Source: Gordionus sp. m RMFG-2023 (lineage: Eukaryota; Nematomorpha; Gordioida; Chordodea; Parachordodidae). From it: a DNA stretch of 64,000 bases. The stretch is taken from the NCBI RefSeq assembly GCF_954871325.1, contig NC_088775.1, positions 14,547,561 through 14,611,560 of the forward strand, written 5' to 3'. A model generated the notes under the pieces. That model ran no database searches. It was not told the origin of the DNA and worked only from the letters and a program-made list of their open reading frames with translations. Every line of letters begins with the position of its first letter. Within the stretch, counting starts at the first letter, position 1. Shown here in pieces: positions 13,855 through 26,095 of the stretch. The translations under genes were made by a program, and so were the position numbers.

Positions 13855-15100
13855 CACTCAAGGTAGTATGATAACAAACACCAAAATAGTGGAGATATAA
13901 GTTGCTGTCAGATTATGATATAATCATGCCTTTCCTTTGCAATGTTTATACAATACAAGGTTTAATTTTTGGAGAATACAAATATAATAAGATAACAAAT
14001 GTAAACACATTTTTTTAAAGAAAAATATTATTTATGAAGCATTATAAAATAATACCTTTATCCACATTATATATATATTTCGTATAAATTATAATAATAA
14101 TTATGCATATTTAATAAACTAAAATTATAACATGCAAAATTCATGATTTTTAATCAATGAATGAGCATCTTTCAAAACAATTAATTTTTATATTTTGAAA
14201 GCACAGTTGATCTAGATATCTTAGCTTTTAACACATATTATACTGATGACGCTAAGGATGAATAAGCATGCAAATATTTTTTATTTAAGTATAACATCTT
14301 TTGTGGGCGTTTAAATATATTTAAAAAAATATTCACTTTTAGAATTCTTCCTAGATGATAAGAGCCTAGAAATGTCACTTATAGTTATGTATCCTATCTT
14401 TTGGGTAGGAATGATTTTGTTATAATCAATCTATCATGAATTGTTTAAATAAAATTTTATATAAGTTTTTTTTTCTCAATTATAAAAACGGAATATACGT
14501 AAATTGTAAATTAAAGAAGTTCATCAATACAGTTAAATTTATAAACAAATTATCCGGTTGGATAAGTTAAATATAAAGAATATAAAGTCAGTATAAGTTT
14601 TTAAATAAGTTATTAAAGTGTTAACACTGCCTTAGGGATACTATTACTTAAAATGGTGACCCACCTACTTTAAGAGAAATAAGAAATATTATATCATAGA
14701 ATATTAGAGAAATATGTGTTTTTATAAACAATGTTAAATATTTAAGTATTATATATATGAAATTAGTAGGTTTAATAACAACTTATTGTTAATTAACGCC
14801 ATCTCTATTATCTTAAAATATTATTTAATAATAAAAACTGGAATTTTATTATGATTATTATTTTATATATCTCTATTTTCTTTATTATTTTCTCTTTATT
14901 AAATTAGATCCTAACAATTGTAATTTTTTTAAATATTAAATTATAGATCTTTTACATTATATTTAAGCGAGAAAATGCATAAATTAAATTATAATTATTT
15001 TTTTTAACTTTTACAAAATAAAAGGTGATACTGTAACAATTTTTAATTTTATTAAACTTAAACTGGAAATATAAAATTCATGAACATCTTAGCTTTTAGG
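13855..15100. other. AT-rich spacer downstream of the myosin gene
   Basis: Follows the myosin stop codon. AATAAA-like hexamers are frequent by composition, so a poly(A) site cannot be chosen with confidence. No gene, repeat array or element end was recognised. Confidence 0.5.
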
Positions 15101-15101
15101 G

Positions 15102-15770
15102 CAGTAATGGGGGAGGCGCATTTGGATAGGTCCTAAAGTTATGCTGCTCTATAAAGATCTGCAATAGACGGGTTTTTAACCAAAAAGCCCACCCACTCGT
15201 TGTTTGGCAATTTGTTTTTAGCCGAACGCCTATTTATCTATAAATTCTATTTAACCCGCCCGCCCACCTAATATTTAAAAATTAAAGGCTGGTGTGGCTC
15301 TTTATTCATTTATTTTCACGTTTTTTTAATCAAACATATATATATTATGCTTGGAAAATTAAAGTCTGTTCCTCATTTCGCCTGAAAGATATTAAAAATT
15401 CCAACCACGCCCACTCATTACCTGAATTTTTTTTAACCCACCCTCCTAATGTTGAAAATATACTTGACCACGTCCTAAGTATGGAAGGTCTAAAAACCCT
15501 CCCAAATGCAGACCTCTACTGATTTAGTATTTTTGGATAAAATTTGTTCTCTCAAAAAAAAATTCAAATTATTTTCAAAATCACCATCTTTTTTTAACTA
15601 AAATAAGAAAAATCCAATTTTAAACTAACATTTTCTACAATTATCTTTTTTAAGCAACTTACCTACCTTTTTTTAGTTAACCTACCTAGATTTTTTTTGA
15701 GGTATAAAAAAAAAATTTCCAAAATTTTGAAGGGGCTTGAGCCCTGCGCGCTCACCCCCCTAGTGACACT
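15102..15770. mobile_element. Possible hAT-type MITE
   Basis: The left side reads CAGTAATGGGGGAGGCGC and the right side ends ACCCCCCTAGTGACACTACTG, an inverted CAGTA...GGGGGG terminus typical of hAT elements. No convincing 8-bp target duplication was found. Inside are short direct repeats of the form CCCACCCACTC and CCCGCCCACC and no plausible transposase. The 76-residue open frame at 15,292 is made of these repeats and is not a gene. Confidence 0.45.
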
Positions 15771-16739
15771 ACTGAGTAAACTGTAAAAATGATATAATAT
15801 TAGATATATAGGTCATTATTTATAAGGTTATTATGAACTCAATTCATATCCGGAAATTGATATAATACTAGTAACTATTAGCAATAATTTGTAAACAAAT
15901 AATTTTAGCCTAAAATAAACTATTTTTTTAATGTGCATTCCTTAGTGAACACTACCGGTTCCTGTAGTATGAAATAGATGTAGCAACAGACTATTTACCA
16001 CATTTATAATGACATGAACCATAACTTTATATTTAATTTATGCACTTAGCAGATTGCATCCTGATGATAACTTTAATTTTTTTAAAAAATTTCCAATTCC
16101 TTCGTCAATTTTTTTCAATCAAAGGCCTTATTAACTTGATCCAGAAATATGTTCTCTCTCTTAAATATCCCCTATTCTTTTTTAAATCGCTCAATTTGCA
16201 CTTTTGCATCGTTATTGTCCTTTTTCGAATTTATGATTATAGTCTTTTTCAAAATACGTTTAATTTATTATAGACCTTAATTGGTTATTTTCTTTTTTAC
16301 AATTAAAATTGTATAACAACTGCAGTCAATTACGATATCATAATAATATCTATCAATTGCATCATTCGATTCAACTTTCACATATAAATAATATATATTT
16401 TTCAAATGAACATTTTCTTTATAATTCTAATTTCTTTTTGCTTAGGATACTTCACAAGTTAAAATAATATACTCTTTTAAAATGGTTCCATACGTGAAGG
16501 TATATATATTTTTTATATTAAATACAAATTTGATTAAACAAAAGTATCAAAATATATTACAAAAATAATTAAACAAAAGCAAGGTTACAGGCTAAAATAA
16601 TCGTAAGTTTCCATCAACATATTTATAAGGTTATATTCAAATAATACCAATTAAAGTTATATAAAATATTAATACAAATTTAAATATAAAAAAAAATCAA
16701 TTTCCATTATTTAACAGTAACATTTAGTTTATTAAAAAT

Positions 16740-16925
16740 TTTAATCAGAATTGTTTGTAGGTTATAAATAGCGGCTCATTATAAAATATTTTATTTCCTG
16801 AAGTTGTTGTAACATAATAAGTGAGTAAATATAGTCGCCCTCGGCTTCGGAAAATTTTTAGAGGGGTAAGGATAGATTTTGGAAGGGGTTTGCCTCCAAT
16901 TAATTTTCTGCCTATATCCTTCCTA
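16740..16925 (+). repeat. Solo copy of the large hAT element's 3' end
   Basis: This stretch repeats, in the same order, features found at 45,370-45,545: a GTTATAAATAG/GTTATAAATGG block, then GGATAGATTTTGG, then GGGGTTTGCCTCCA, then TTTTC-GCC. It therefore looks like a separate terminal fragment of the same hAT family. The short open frame across it is not a gene. Confidence 0.6.
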
Positions 16926-17504
16926 CATTTTATTTATTATTGTCAACATATTCTTGATAATATTTTTTTTAAATATGAGTCAATCAATAAAAAAAATAAT
17001 ATTTTTATTGGTAAAAGGAGACTAAAGAAATTGATAAAAAAATATAGCAGTTTATTATTTCATTCAAAGTAAATTGATTAATCATAATCCTGACAACTAA
17101 CAACCTGAAAATTCCTATTAAACTATTTAAATTTGTTAGTTAGACTATTTCCTGCATGTTAAATTGGCTAAATCCTATCAGTCGATAAAATTTGTTGAGC
17201 CTAGAAGCAAGAGTATATCTTCAAGATTAGGCTATCCTTTAAGTTTAAACCTTGATAGCTTTTAAGATGATAACTTTCGCTTATAAATTTGGTTCAGCCT
17301 TTTTAGAGTTGGCTTAAGACCTGATAAAAATGGAGTTATACATGTTAAAGGTGAACTTCACTTTATGCTAAAAATAAAGCAGAAGTGACGGCGATTAAAA
17401 TTTTTATAAAAATAATGAAAATAAATATAAAACTGTGCTTCTCTATTTTCTATGTGGCTATAATAAATAGGAAAGAGATTTTACACTTTGAAATGATATT
17501 AAAA

Positions 17505-17830
17505 ATTTTTAACGGGGTAAGGGGGAGGGGGTTAGCTCTTTTTAAAATTTGGAATCAAGGTTAAAAATAAAAAATCAGCGGGTGGGGGATTTAGCCCCTC
17601 GTAGTCCCCTCGCAATTATAAACAATAATTTATAACAAAAAAACAAGCAAAAGATAATGATGTTTAAATAATGATAATTATTCCAAATTTTTAGGAAAAA
17701 ATATTTTAATAAAAAAACCAATTTTTTGCAAAATATAGCCAGGCCAAATTTATAGTATAATTTTCCTGTCCTCACTATGTCATGTCATCGCTATGTCATG
17801 ACATCGCTAGGTCATATCATCGGTACGTAT
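17505..17830. repeat. G-rich patch and CATGTCATCGCT minisatellite
   Basis: A GGGGTAAGGGGGAGGGGG patch is followed by GGTGGGGGATTTAGCCCC, resembling hAT-like ends. At 17,780-17,825 the motif TGTCAT(GA)CATCGCTA repeats about four times. No gene is seen here. Confidence 0.6.
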
Positions 17831-18239
17831 TTATTTATTTATTTTTTTTGTATATTTTTCTTGTAGGAATAAAATATTTTGAGAAAATCTGTCAATTGTA
17901 ATATTGGAAGAAATTATCGTTTGTTAAACCAAATCACTAATGATTATAAATTATTCATATAGACTTCAGAAAGATCAATTTAAAATCAAGAATAATTTTT
18001 TTATGTAACTTTTTTTATTTACAGATTCCCTATTAACCTTATAACTCCTTCCACTTTCTTTCTCACATCTTCCAACAACAAAAAAATTAATAATTTGATA
18101 ATTGGTTGTCTCACGATTAACAATCCAGAAGATTAAATAAATATATGTATTGATTATTATGAATATTTTCAATTGTAAAATATCTCTCATTAAATCTTTA
18201 ACTTCTCAACAATTAAACACACATGCTCCATTTCCCTTA

Positions 18240-18960
18240 AAATAAGATGCTATCATAAAAGCTATAAACATCCTCAAAAATCACAAATCCCTAACAGACA
18301 ATCTTTCAAATGATCTTTTAAAAAATTCCCAACTACAACATCAAAAATTCTATTTCCAGCTTTAAACAGATATGGTTAGCAGCAAACGTACCTCCTGAAA
18401 TCTGCAAATCAACCAACATTAAATACCTTTCCCTAAATCACCAAATGGTTATTGAGATATAACCCTTTCATCATCAATTTATATTCTAACCAACTTATTA
18501 TTTAACCTAATAAGAAAAGACTTTGATAATAACACCAATCATAACATTGTATCTTTCCATAAAGGAAGAAATACAAATTAATCAAATTAGAAAAGTAACA
18601 TTTCATAAATTTAACCTATATATCGTAATTATTGACATTTCAAAAGCCTTCGACTCAATATGTCATCAATCCATATGAAATATTCTTTTTAAATATAAAA
18701 TCAACACACATATAATCGAAATTATTATGAATATTAATGAATATAGCATTAACATCAAACACAATACATTAACCTCACCTTTTTAAACAAAAATGTAGTA
18801 TAAAACAAAGATGTGTCTTATCACCCCTCATTAGATATGTATACAATAATAATAAAGATACTAGACAATGGGTTTAAATTTCCAAACAGGGGATATTAAT
18901 CCATTACACTGGATATCTCTAAAGGGTATTAATAATAGCTGACTCCTCTACCGGTTTATA
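18240..18960 (+). mobile_element. Decayed LINE reverse-transcriptase remnant
   Basis: On the + strand a fragment reads IVIIDISKAFDSI, followed by H-x-x-IWNILFKY, matching the non-LTR reverse transcriptase block around the first catalytic Asp (DFSKAFDSVNH in active elements). A CVLSP-like block follows further down in another frame, after TTAAACAAAAATG. Several stops and frameshifts separate the parts. Resembles the APE-type LINE at 54.7-57.6 kb more than the other retroelement in the window. Confidence 0.55.
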
Positions 18961-19214
18961 AGTTCTATTATTCTTTCCTTTTTTCTTTCATTGTTCCTTT
19001 TCTACCTTTTTACTTTACCTTTCAATTATTGGGTTATTAAAATACTAATTTGGGTCGATTTACAAAAATGACCTTATTATTATTTTAGACAAAATAATAT
19101 TATATAAGCCTCGAGATTTGGAAAAATATGGGTCCAAACATTTTCGCCATCTACACGCATTCAGTCTTGCATTTTAATTTGTCTAAAATAATTGGGTTGT
19201 TTTTAAAAATCGAT

Positions 19215-19760
19215 CTAAATCAGAGTTTTTAACAATCCTACCTCCCCCCCCCCTTTCCTTCCATTATTCCCCTTTTCCCTTTCCTTTACTTTTTTCTTTT
19301 TCTTTCCCTTGTCGTTCCATTTTCTTTCTCTTTACCTTATCCTCTCCCTGCTCCTCTCCAGATTTTATTTCCTTTCTCCTTTCCCATTTTCTTTTCCTTC
19401 TCATTTTCCTTTTTTTCCTCTATCTTTTTCTTTCCCTTTACTTTTTTTTTCTCCTTTCCCCTTTTCTTTTCCTTACTATTTCTTTTCCTTACCCTTTTTC
19501 TTTCTTTCCCCCTTTTTCTTTTCATTTTTCTTACACTTTTCCCTTTTAATCTATTTTTCTTTCACTTTACCTTTTTCTCTATTTTTTATTTCACTTTCCG
19601 TTATCCCGTTTTATTTCCAATTCCTTCATCTATCTTTCCAATTTCCTTTATCTTTCTTTCCTATTTACTTCATCTTTCTTTTTTCTTTCCCAATTCCTCA
19701 GTTCTGCTTCTTTCTATTTTTCTTTACCCTTTCTTCCTATAATTCTAAAAAATTTAATTT
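19215..19760. repeat. Polypyrimidine tract, about 540 bases
   Basis: Almost pure C/T on the + strand, built from degenerate CTTTT, CCTTT and TTTCCC units without a fixed period. The long open frames read from both strands (Phe/Ser/Leu-rich on +, Lys/Glu/Gly-rich on -) are composition artefacts. No flanking element ends were recognised. Confidence 0.85.
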
Positions 19761-20179
19761 AAACTGATTCTGGATTGTCATTTTATTTCAAGCATCTAAT
19801 TTCCCATTAAAAGTTAGATCAAAAAAAGAAAAGGATCTATCAAAAAAAGGTCCGAATTCTATTTTAAAAAAAGAAAATCGTTATTTTTTTAAATATTTAA
19901 AAAAAATTATATTCTTAAGGATCCTATATGATAGAAAGCTTGCCAAAATGGTTCTTCAAACAATATTCATCTCAATTCGCATATATACTTATTATTTTGC
20001 TTATAGTATATATTTGTATAAATATTTATTTCTCATTGTTCCTGCTCAATAAAATTATCTATTGAAAATATACTCATTTATATTATGGCAATACATAAAT
20101 TAATAATATTTTCTTAATATCCGTTCTTAACCCCATACCCATATTTTGTGATCTTTCACCATTTGTTATTCATGGGAAT

Positions 20180-20880
20180 TTCTGATTCCTAGCCATTTAT
20201 AATTCCCAGGCTCCACTTCCTCAGGCCGAAGGCAGGGCTATGATAAATTAATTAGAAATTTAACTATCTCCTAGTTTGAGAAAAAATTTTAAAATTATAA
20301 TGGGTTGGGCTGGGCTTGGGAAAAATTAATTATTAAGCTCTTGGACGTTTGGAAATTTTTTAATATATAATATAGGCCAGAGATTGGCTTAAGAAAATTT
20401 TTTTCAGACCTACCTGATCAAAAAAAGGACCATAAAGAGCTCTGATTAATGCATTTTGATTTTTTAAAAAAAATCTTATTTTAATTTTAAAGTACCAAAA
20501 TTTTTATAGTCTTGAACCTAGTTTGGGGTTATTGTGGGCTTGGATCTAGCTTTAGCCATAGGTAATTAATAATATTTTAAGAAATAATTTTGATATGGTT
20601 CTCAATAAAAAGTTAATTTAAATATATTTTTAATCGAAAAATGTATTCACTTAGTATTAATGGGTTGACCTTTACCTGCCATAAGGGAGGGGGGGGGGAT
20701 AAAAAGTATAAAAATTGGATATAGTTTTTAAATAAAAGGTAATATCAATCGAAAGAGAACGAATAAAATTCTCATTCCCCCTCATTTTTGACGGGTTATC
20801 TACTTATATCTATAATAAATGAACCTCAAGGTGTTCAATAAAATTAGCCTAGGTGCCCCCCCCCCATAACTATGGATTAA
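20180..20880. repeat. GGGCTGGGC-type repeat scraps and G/C homopolymers
   Basis: A GGGTTGGGCTGGGCTTGGG segment at about 20,305, AGGGAGGGGGGGG at 20,685 and a C run at 20,857 resemble degraded hAT/MITE ends also seen at 11.0-11.2, 50.4-50.6 and 62.7-62.8 kb. No coding sequence recognised. Confidence 0.45.
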
Positions 20881-21189
20881 TTATTTTGTTTTTGTTTACG
20901 AAATAAAAAAATGTTAAATCACTTAATTGTCTAATATAGATAAATTTCAATTATTTATTCATAATTTCTTTAAACTTACTTTATGGATTCATAAATAAGT
21001 ACAGAAATATAACACTCCGTTTTTTTTAAATTTTGAGTTCACTAAGCAAACCCAACTAATTTATAAATATTAATAGTTTTCGTTTTACTATAATAATATG
21101 TAATATTACAAATTATTAATAATTAAAATAAATATTTTATTTAAAACAACTAAAATGAACATAAATTAAATAGATTGTAAAATAAACTA

Positions 21190-23650
21190 TAAAGATTAAA
21201 TAAATATTAAAAATCCATACACACAAATGCAACTGCCCATTATGCAATAAACTTATTAAAGCACCAAATTGGGCATATTGCCATCTCATAAACCATAAAA
21301 TAAAGTGTCCTCGGGCTACCCATCTTATCACCAGCAATTCCTAGAACCCTTAATGCCTTCTCTGCCCTTGCCCTCACAACTAAACAACCCATAGTCACCA
21401 TTCCCACATCATTGACTGATGTGCTCACTTGCTCACTTACCCAATAATCCCTACCTTCACTGTCACAAATGCTTCGACGTTTGACCCAGCCGACTCAAAT
21501 GTAGAAATATTTCTAACGACACCAAAACCATTTGTAATTTCACGAATACCTAAAGGAGTTAGGCTTCAAGTTACGAGACACCTGTCATTGACTTCCTTGT
21601 TAAATAATTATTCTTCTGTAAGACACTAGCTAGACACCCTGTCATTTGCCTTTACTACCTTACAAGTTCCTGATCCTACCAGCAAAAAATCCCTGACCCA
21701 AAAAATTAAGGATGCTACTATCTACCCCTTACCCATCAATCACATTACCACATCTTTTACGAGTGACGACACAGATAAAAATAGAAATCACAAAAATGAT
21801 CTGCTCACCAAGACCAGGCTAATATCTAAAAAATTGGATAACCTGAATGTTAAATCCGTCATACGTCTGGCAGCCTCCGACAATAAACTGGCTCCCTATG
21901 ATTTAGTAACTTATCAGGCCCTTCTCCTAGAACACCAATCACACGATTTTAAAAATGAAATACCGACTTACCCTGAAACTCCTCTAACTGCGGCCACTTA
22001 TACCGCAAGCGACGTTAGAATGGCTATTCTCTCCTTCAAACGCGATTCCCCACATGGGTTCGATGGGTTTAGCCCAATATTCTTACAAGACCTAACCGCA
22101 CCTTACATAACACAACAATGTGACGTTCTAGAAAAAATTACCCAATTAATCAACCGTATGCTTACTGGAGGCATACCACCCGCCATTATTCCACTGCTAT
22201 ACGGAGCTAAACTTATCGCTCTCCATAAACCCAATAAAGATATCCCCAATCGCTAATGGAACCATTTGGCGCCGATTAACTGCCAAACTTGTAATTAGCA
22301 GATTATTGTTCACAATATCCAATCACCTTTGCCCGAATCAATTAGGAGTCAACGTAAAAGGTGGATGTGAGGTATCCCTTCACATGACCCGGATGTACCT
22401 ACAAACGGATCCCACCAACGATATACCTATCAAAATAGACTTCTCGAACGCCTTTAACTCTCTAAGGCGTGGAGCTTTTCTAAATCCTATTCTCACCCAG
22501 AATACTCACAATTTATCTTCGATTGTTAAGCTAATCCTTCACATCTTCAATTCGGAGATAGATTGATTCCTTCTAACGAAGGTATACAACAAGGTGACCC
22601 TCTAGGTTCCTTTTTGTTTGTCTGGGCATTATTAATCTAATACGAGAAATTAATGACCAATGCAACCTAAATCTCCATAACTGGTATATCGACGATGGCA
22701 TACTAGGCGGCCCACCGACTGAAGTCACGAAGGCAATCCAAATAATAAAATCCAGCTTCGAGTTAATCAAGACAAAAGCGAATATTGTCCTCTTGGAATT
22801 ATTGACCTTAACCACGATACTATGTTCAATCATACAACATTGAACGTTTTAACACATCTCGGATCTCCAGTAGGTAAAGACGAGTCCTTTACCAAGTTCT
22901 TTACCGATATCCTACGAGTATCCCTTATGCGAGATACACTATCTCGCCTCCCAGCTCACCAAGCTTTCTTCTTATTAAAGAACTACCTTTTAATTCCAAG
23001 AATTTTATATACACTTCGAGCGTCTCGGATCTTTCAATATGACGACGTCAACCTCGCTTCACATGAACTGGAGATTAAACGCCTAACAGAAGATATACTC
23101 AATCTTAAATTTGGGGAGTTATCATGGCTACAGGCTACCTTACCAACCAAATCCGGCGGTATTGGTATAAGGTCACCTTCCTTATTTTCTGTTAGTGCGT
23201 TCATATCCTCTCGCTTGTCCTGCGAGCCCATCATTCAAACGCTAACAAAACATCCTGACCCCTTACTCCAACAGGCAATTGATCTATGGAAGTCCCTCTC
23301 ATTAGTCGATCCTCCATCGTCGGCATTACAGAAGGATTGGGATAAACCTCTAGTTGGCAACTCCGTTGCATTCCTTAAATGGAGGAGCCAACCAGAGGAC
23401 CATTCTCTACTCTTCTCCATTTCCGAAGGTAGTGGATACGAATTTCTTGAAGCCTTCCCATCCCGTAAACTTGACCAGCTCCTAAGCAATGATGAGTTAC
23501 GTCACGCCATCGGTCTTAGACTGAATTGCGATATGGTAATACCTTATAACTGTATCCTCTGTCAAACGTCGGTCAACTCCAAAGGCCGTCACTCTCTACA
23601 CTGCAAGCGCTGTAAAGGCAGATTCATTAGGCATTCAAAATGCAATGATA
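21190..23650 (+). mobile_element. Retroelement with unusual reverse transcriptase, N-terminal and RT part
   Basis: On the + strand the parts occur in order: a Cys-rich finger-like block (CPLCNKLIKAPNWAYCHLIN) near 21,230; a helical region with DGFSPIFLQD at about 22,060; a KIDFSNAFNSLRR box at about 22,430; GIQQGDPLGS at about 22,580; the catalytic WYIDDGILGG at about 22,683; and a C-terminal region with GLRLNCD, CILC...HSLHC and GRFIRH up to 23,650. The finger resembles those near the ends of some non-LTR elements. The family is recognisable by DFSNAFNS and W-Y-x-D-D-G rather than the usual FADD; I cannot assign the clade. The copy is broken in several places but fairly young in its second half. 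The C-terminal domain resumes at about 45,546 beyond a transposon stack. Confidence 0.75.
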
Positions 23651-24179
23651 CAGCGTCTACATGGCCGGGGGGAGGGGGGGGGGGGGGTAGGAGACAAATG
23701 CCTCCAAAATATATTAGCATTTTTGGGGGTAGGTATTGATTTTAAGGGGTTGATATTAATTTTTTGGGGGTAGGCATTATTTTTTTGGGGGTAGGTATTG
23801 ATTTTTGGTGGGTAATTTTTGATTTGAATTATAATTTTTTTTTAATCCATTAATTGATACGATTATGATGGTTATCGTTGATTTTCTGAAAAATGTCAAT
23901 TAAAGTAAAGATATTTGTCAATTAATAAATAATATAAATTTTCTTTGTCAACGATTTTCATTTAGCATTTTATCAAGTTAATATTTACACATTTCCTATT
24001 TGGTACTTTTCTTAGAGGTTAATATATTTATATTATGTTTTTTAATAAATTTCTAGATTTTAGCAGGATAAATTTTAGGTAATTTTTTGAGTCATGCATA
24101 AAAACATGTATCAGCAAGCAAAGAATAATAAAAAACATAATATGTAAAAAATTATATTAAAATAATTATTTCTTTCTAG

Positions 24180-24440
24180 ATGCCAAGTAACAAAACGTTA
24201 TTTAAAGTTAAGTGCAATTTTATTAATTGTAAAACTTCTAAAATAAGAAGTGACAAGATACATGAACATTATAAACATAAACATCCTCATGTCAAGCCAG
24301 CTGATATGAAATTTACAAAGGTAGCCATCAAAAGAAATAATAATAATTGGGTATCCTTAAATTGTGATATTCCATATAATATCACAAATGGAGTTGAAAC
24401 CCAGTTGCAAAAAAAGACAATAACATCTTACTTCCAAAAA
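24180..24440 (+). pseudogene. hAT-1 transposase, N-terminal exon with zinc finger
   Basis: ATG at 24,180 opens a frame encoding a Cys/His finger (CNFINCKTSK...HEHYKHKHPH, C-x4-C...H-x3-H-x3-H) of about 40 residues, then KKTITSYFQKL, a phrase common after the N-terminal finger of hAT transposases. In the family such fingers bind the element's own ends. The exon end is uncertain because no clear GT donor follows. The next coding pieces lie at 30.0 kb, beyond a 4.9-kb insertion. The gene carries an in-frame TGA further on, so it is listed as a pseudogene. Confidence 0.6.
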
Positions 24441-26095
24441 TTAATATTTTTTATTTATTATTGTTACTATAAATTTGTGAATTAATAGAAACTGATTTAA
24501 AATTTTACCAGAATAATATTAATATTAAAGTAGTAAGGGTATAGAGATAATAAATTATATATATTATTATTTAATGTTTTTTTAACTGTTTATCACACTA
24601 TTTTTATATCTATATATACTTAATAAAGTTCAATTTAACAATATGTTTAATAAGTTAATAATAATAATTTAAAACCAAAGTATTAAAAAAACTTATTAAG
24701 TTAATATAATGTAGTAAAATAAGGTAATGTTAATTTCTAGGAATTTTTAAATTTAAATCTTTTCATCTTTAATTGAATTAAGACTTCAAAGTTCTTTTAC
24801 TTTTTTTTATATAAATTTTGGGAATGACTAAAATACGCGTCCCCGAAAACTACGCGTCCCTACGTCCCTACGCCTCCCTACGCGTCCCCGGTCAAAACGA
24901 CTTATTTTTATTAATATTAATAGGAAATCTTATTAAGCTTTATAAGATGAGTTAGAAAATGTTTTTTTAATTTAAAAAAAATACGGTAACTATATAAAAT
25001 TTATAAAAATTTATTTTTTTAAAAAATAAACTACGGGTCCCTACGCGTCCCCGGTCAAAATACAGTTTTTTTTTAAAAATCAAAACGGATGAAAGAAAGA
25101 AAGAAAGAAAGAAAGATTAGCTCATTAAAAGAATACAGAATATGTAAATATTATATTTTAAACTATTTTATAACTTAGTGATTTTTTTCAAAAAACACTT
25201 TTTTTTTCAAAAACACTACGCGTCCCCGTTCAAAAAACCGTTTTTTTAAAAAATAAAAGCAGATTCATGTTTAGCTTTTCAAGGAGATTCAGAAAATGGT
25301 ATTAATAAAAAAAATTTTAAAAAAAAAATTTTTTTTTGGCTAAACTACGCGTCCCTACGCGTCCCCAGTCAAAATACAGTTTTTTTTAAAAAATCAAAAC
25401 AGATTCATATTTAGCTCATTAAAAGAATACAGAATATGTAAATATTATATTTTAAACTATTTTATAACTTAGTGATTTTTTCAAAAAACACTTTTTTTTC
25501 AAAAACACTACGCGTCCCCGGTCAAAAAACCGTTTTTTAAAAAAATAAAAGCAGATTCATGTTTAGCTTTTTAAGGAGATTCAGAAAATGGTATTAATAA
25601 AAAAAAATTTTTTTTTGGCTAAACTACGCGTCCCTACGCGTCCCCGGTCAAAATACAGTTTTTTTTTAAAAATCAAAACAGATTCATATTTAGCTCATTA
25701 AAAGAATACAGAATATGTAAATATTATATTTTAAACTATTTTATAACTTAGTGATTTTTTTCAAAAAACACTTTTTTTTTTCAAAAACACTACGCTTCCC
25801 CGGTCAAAAAACCGTTTTTTTTAAAAAATAAAAGCAGATTCATGTTTAGCTTTTTAAGGAGATTCAGAAAATGGTATTAATAAAAAAAAATTTAAAAAAA
25901 AAATTTTTTTTTTGGCTAAACTACGCGTCCCTACGCGTCCCCGGTCAAAATACAGTTTATTTTAAAAAATCAAAACAGATTATTTAGCTCATTAAAAGAA
26001 TACAGAATATGTAAATATTATATTTTAAACTATTTTATAACTTAGTGATTTTTTCAAAAAACACTTTTTTTTTCAAAAACACTACGCGTCCCCGG

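Noticed and set aside
16040-16273. 77-residue hydrophobic frame as a small membrane protein
   Set aside because: Phe/Leu/Ile-rich frames are expected by chance in T-rich DNA here. No conserved motif or splice context supports it.
19309-19767. 152-codon Phe/Ser/Leu-rich open frame as a membrane protein
   Set aside because: It is a by-product of the C/T-only tract, where stop codons are rare. The opposite strand gives an equally artificial Lys/Glu frame.
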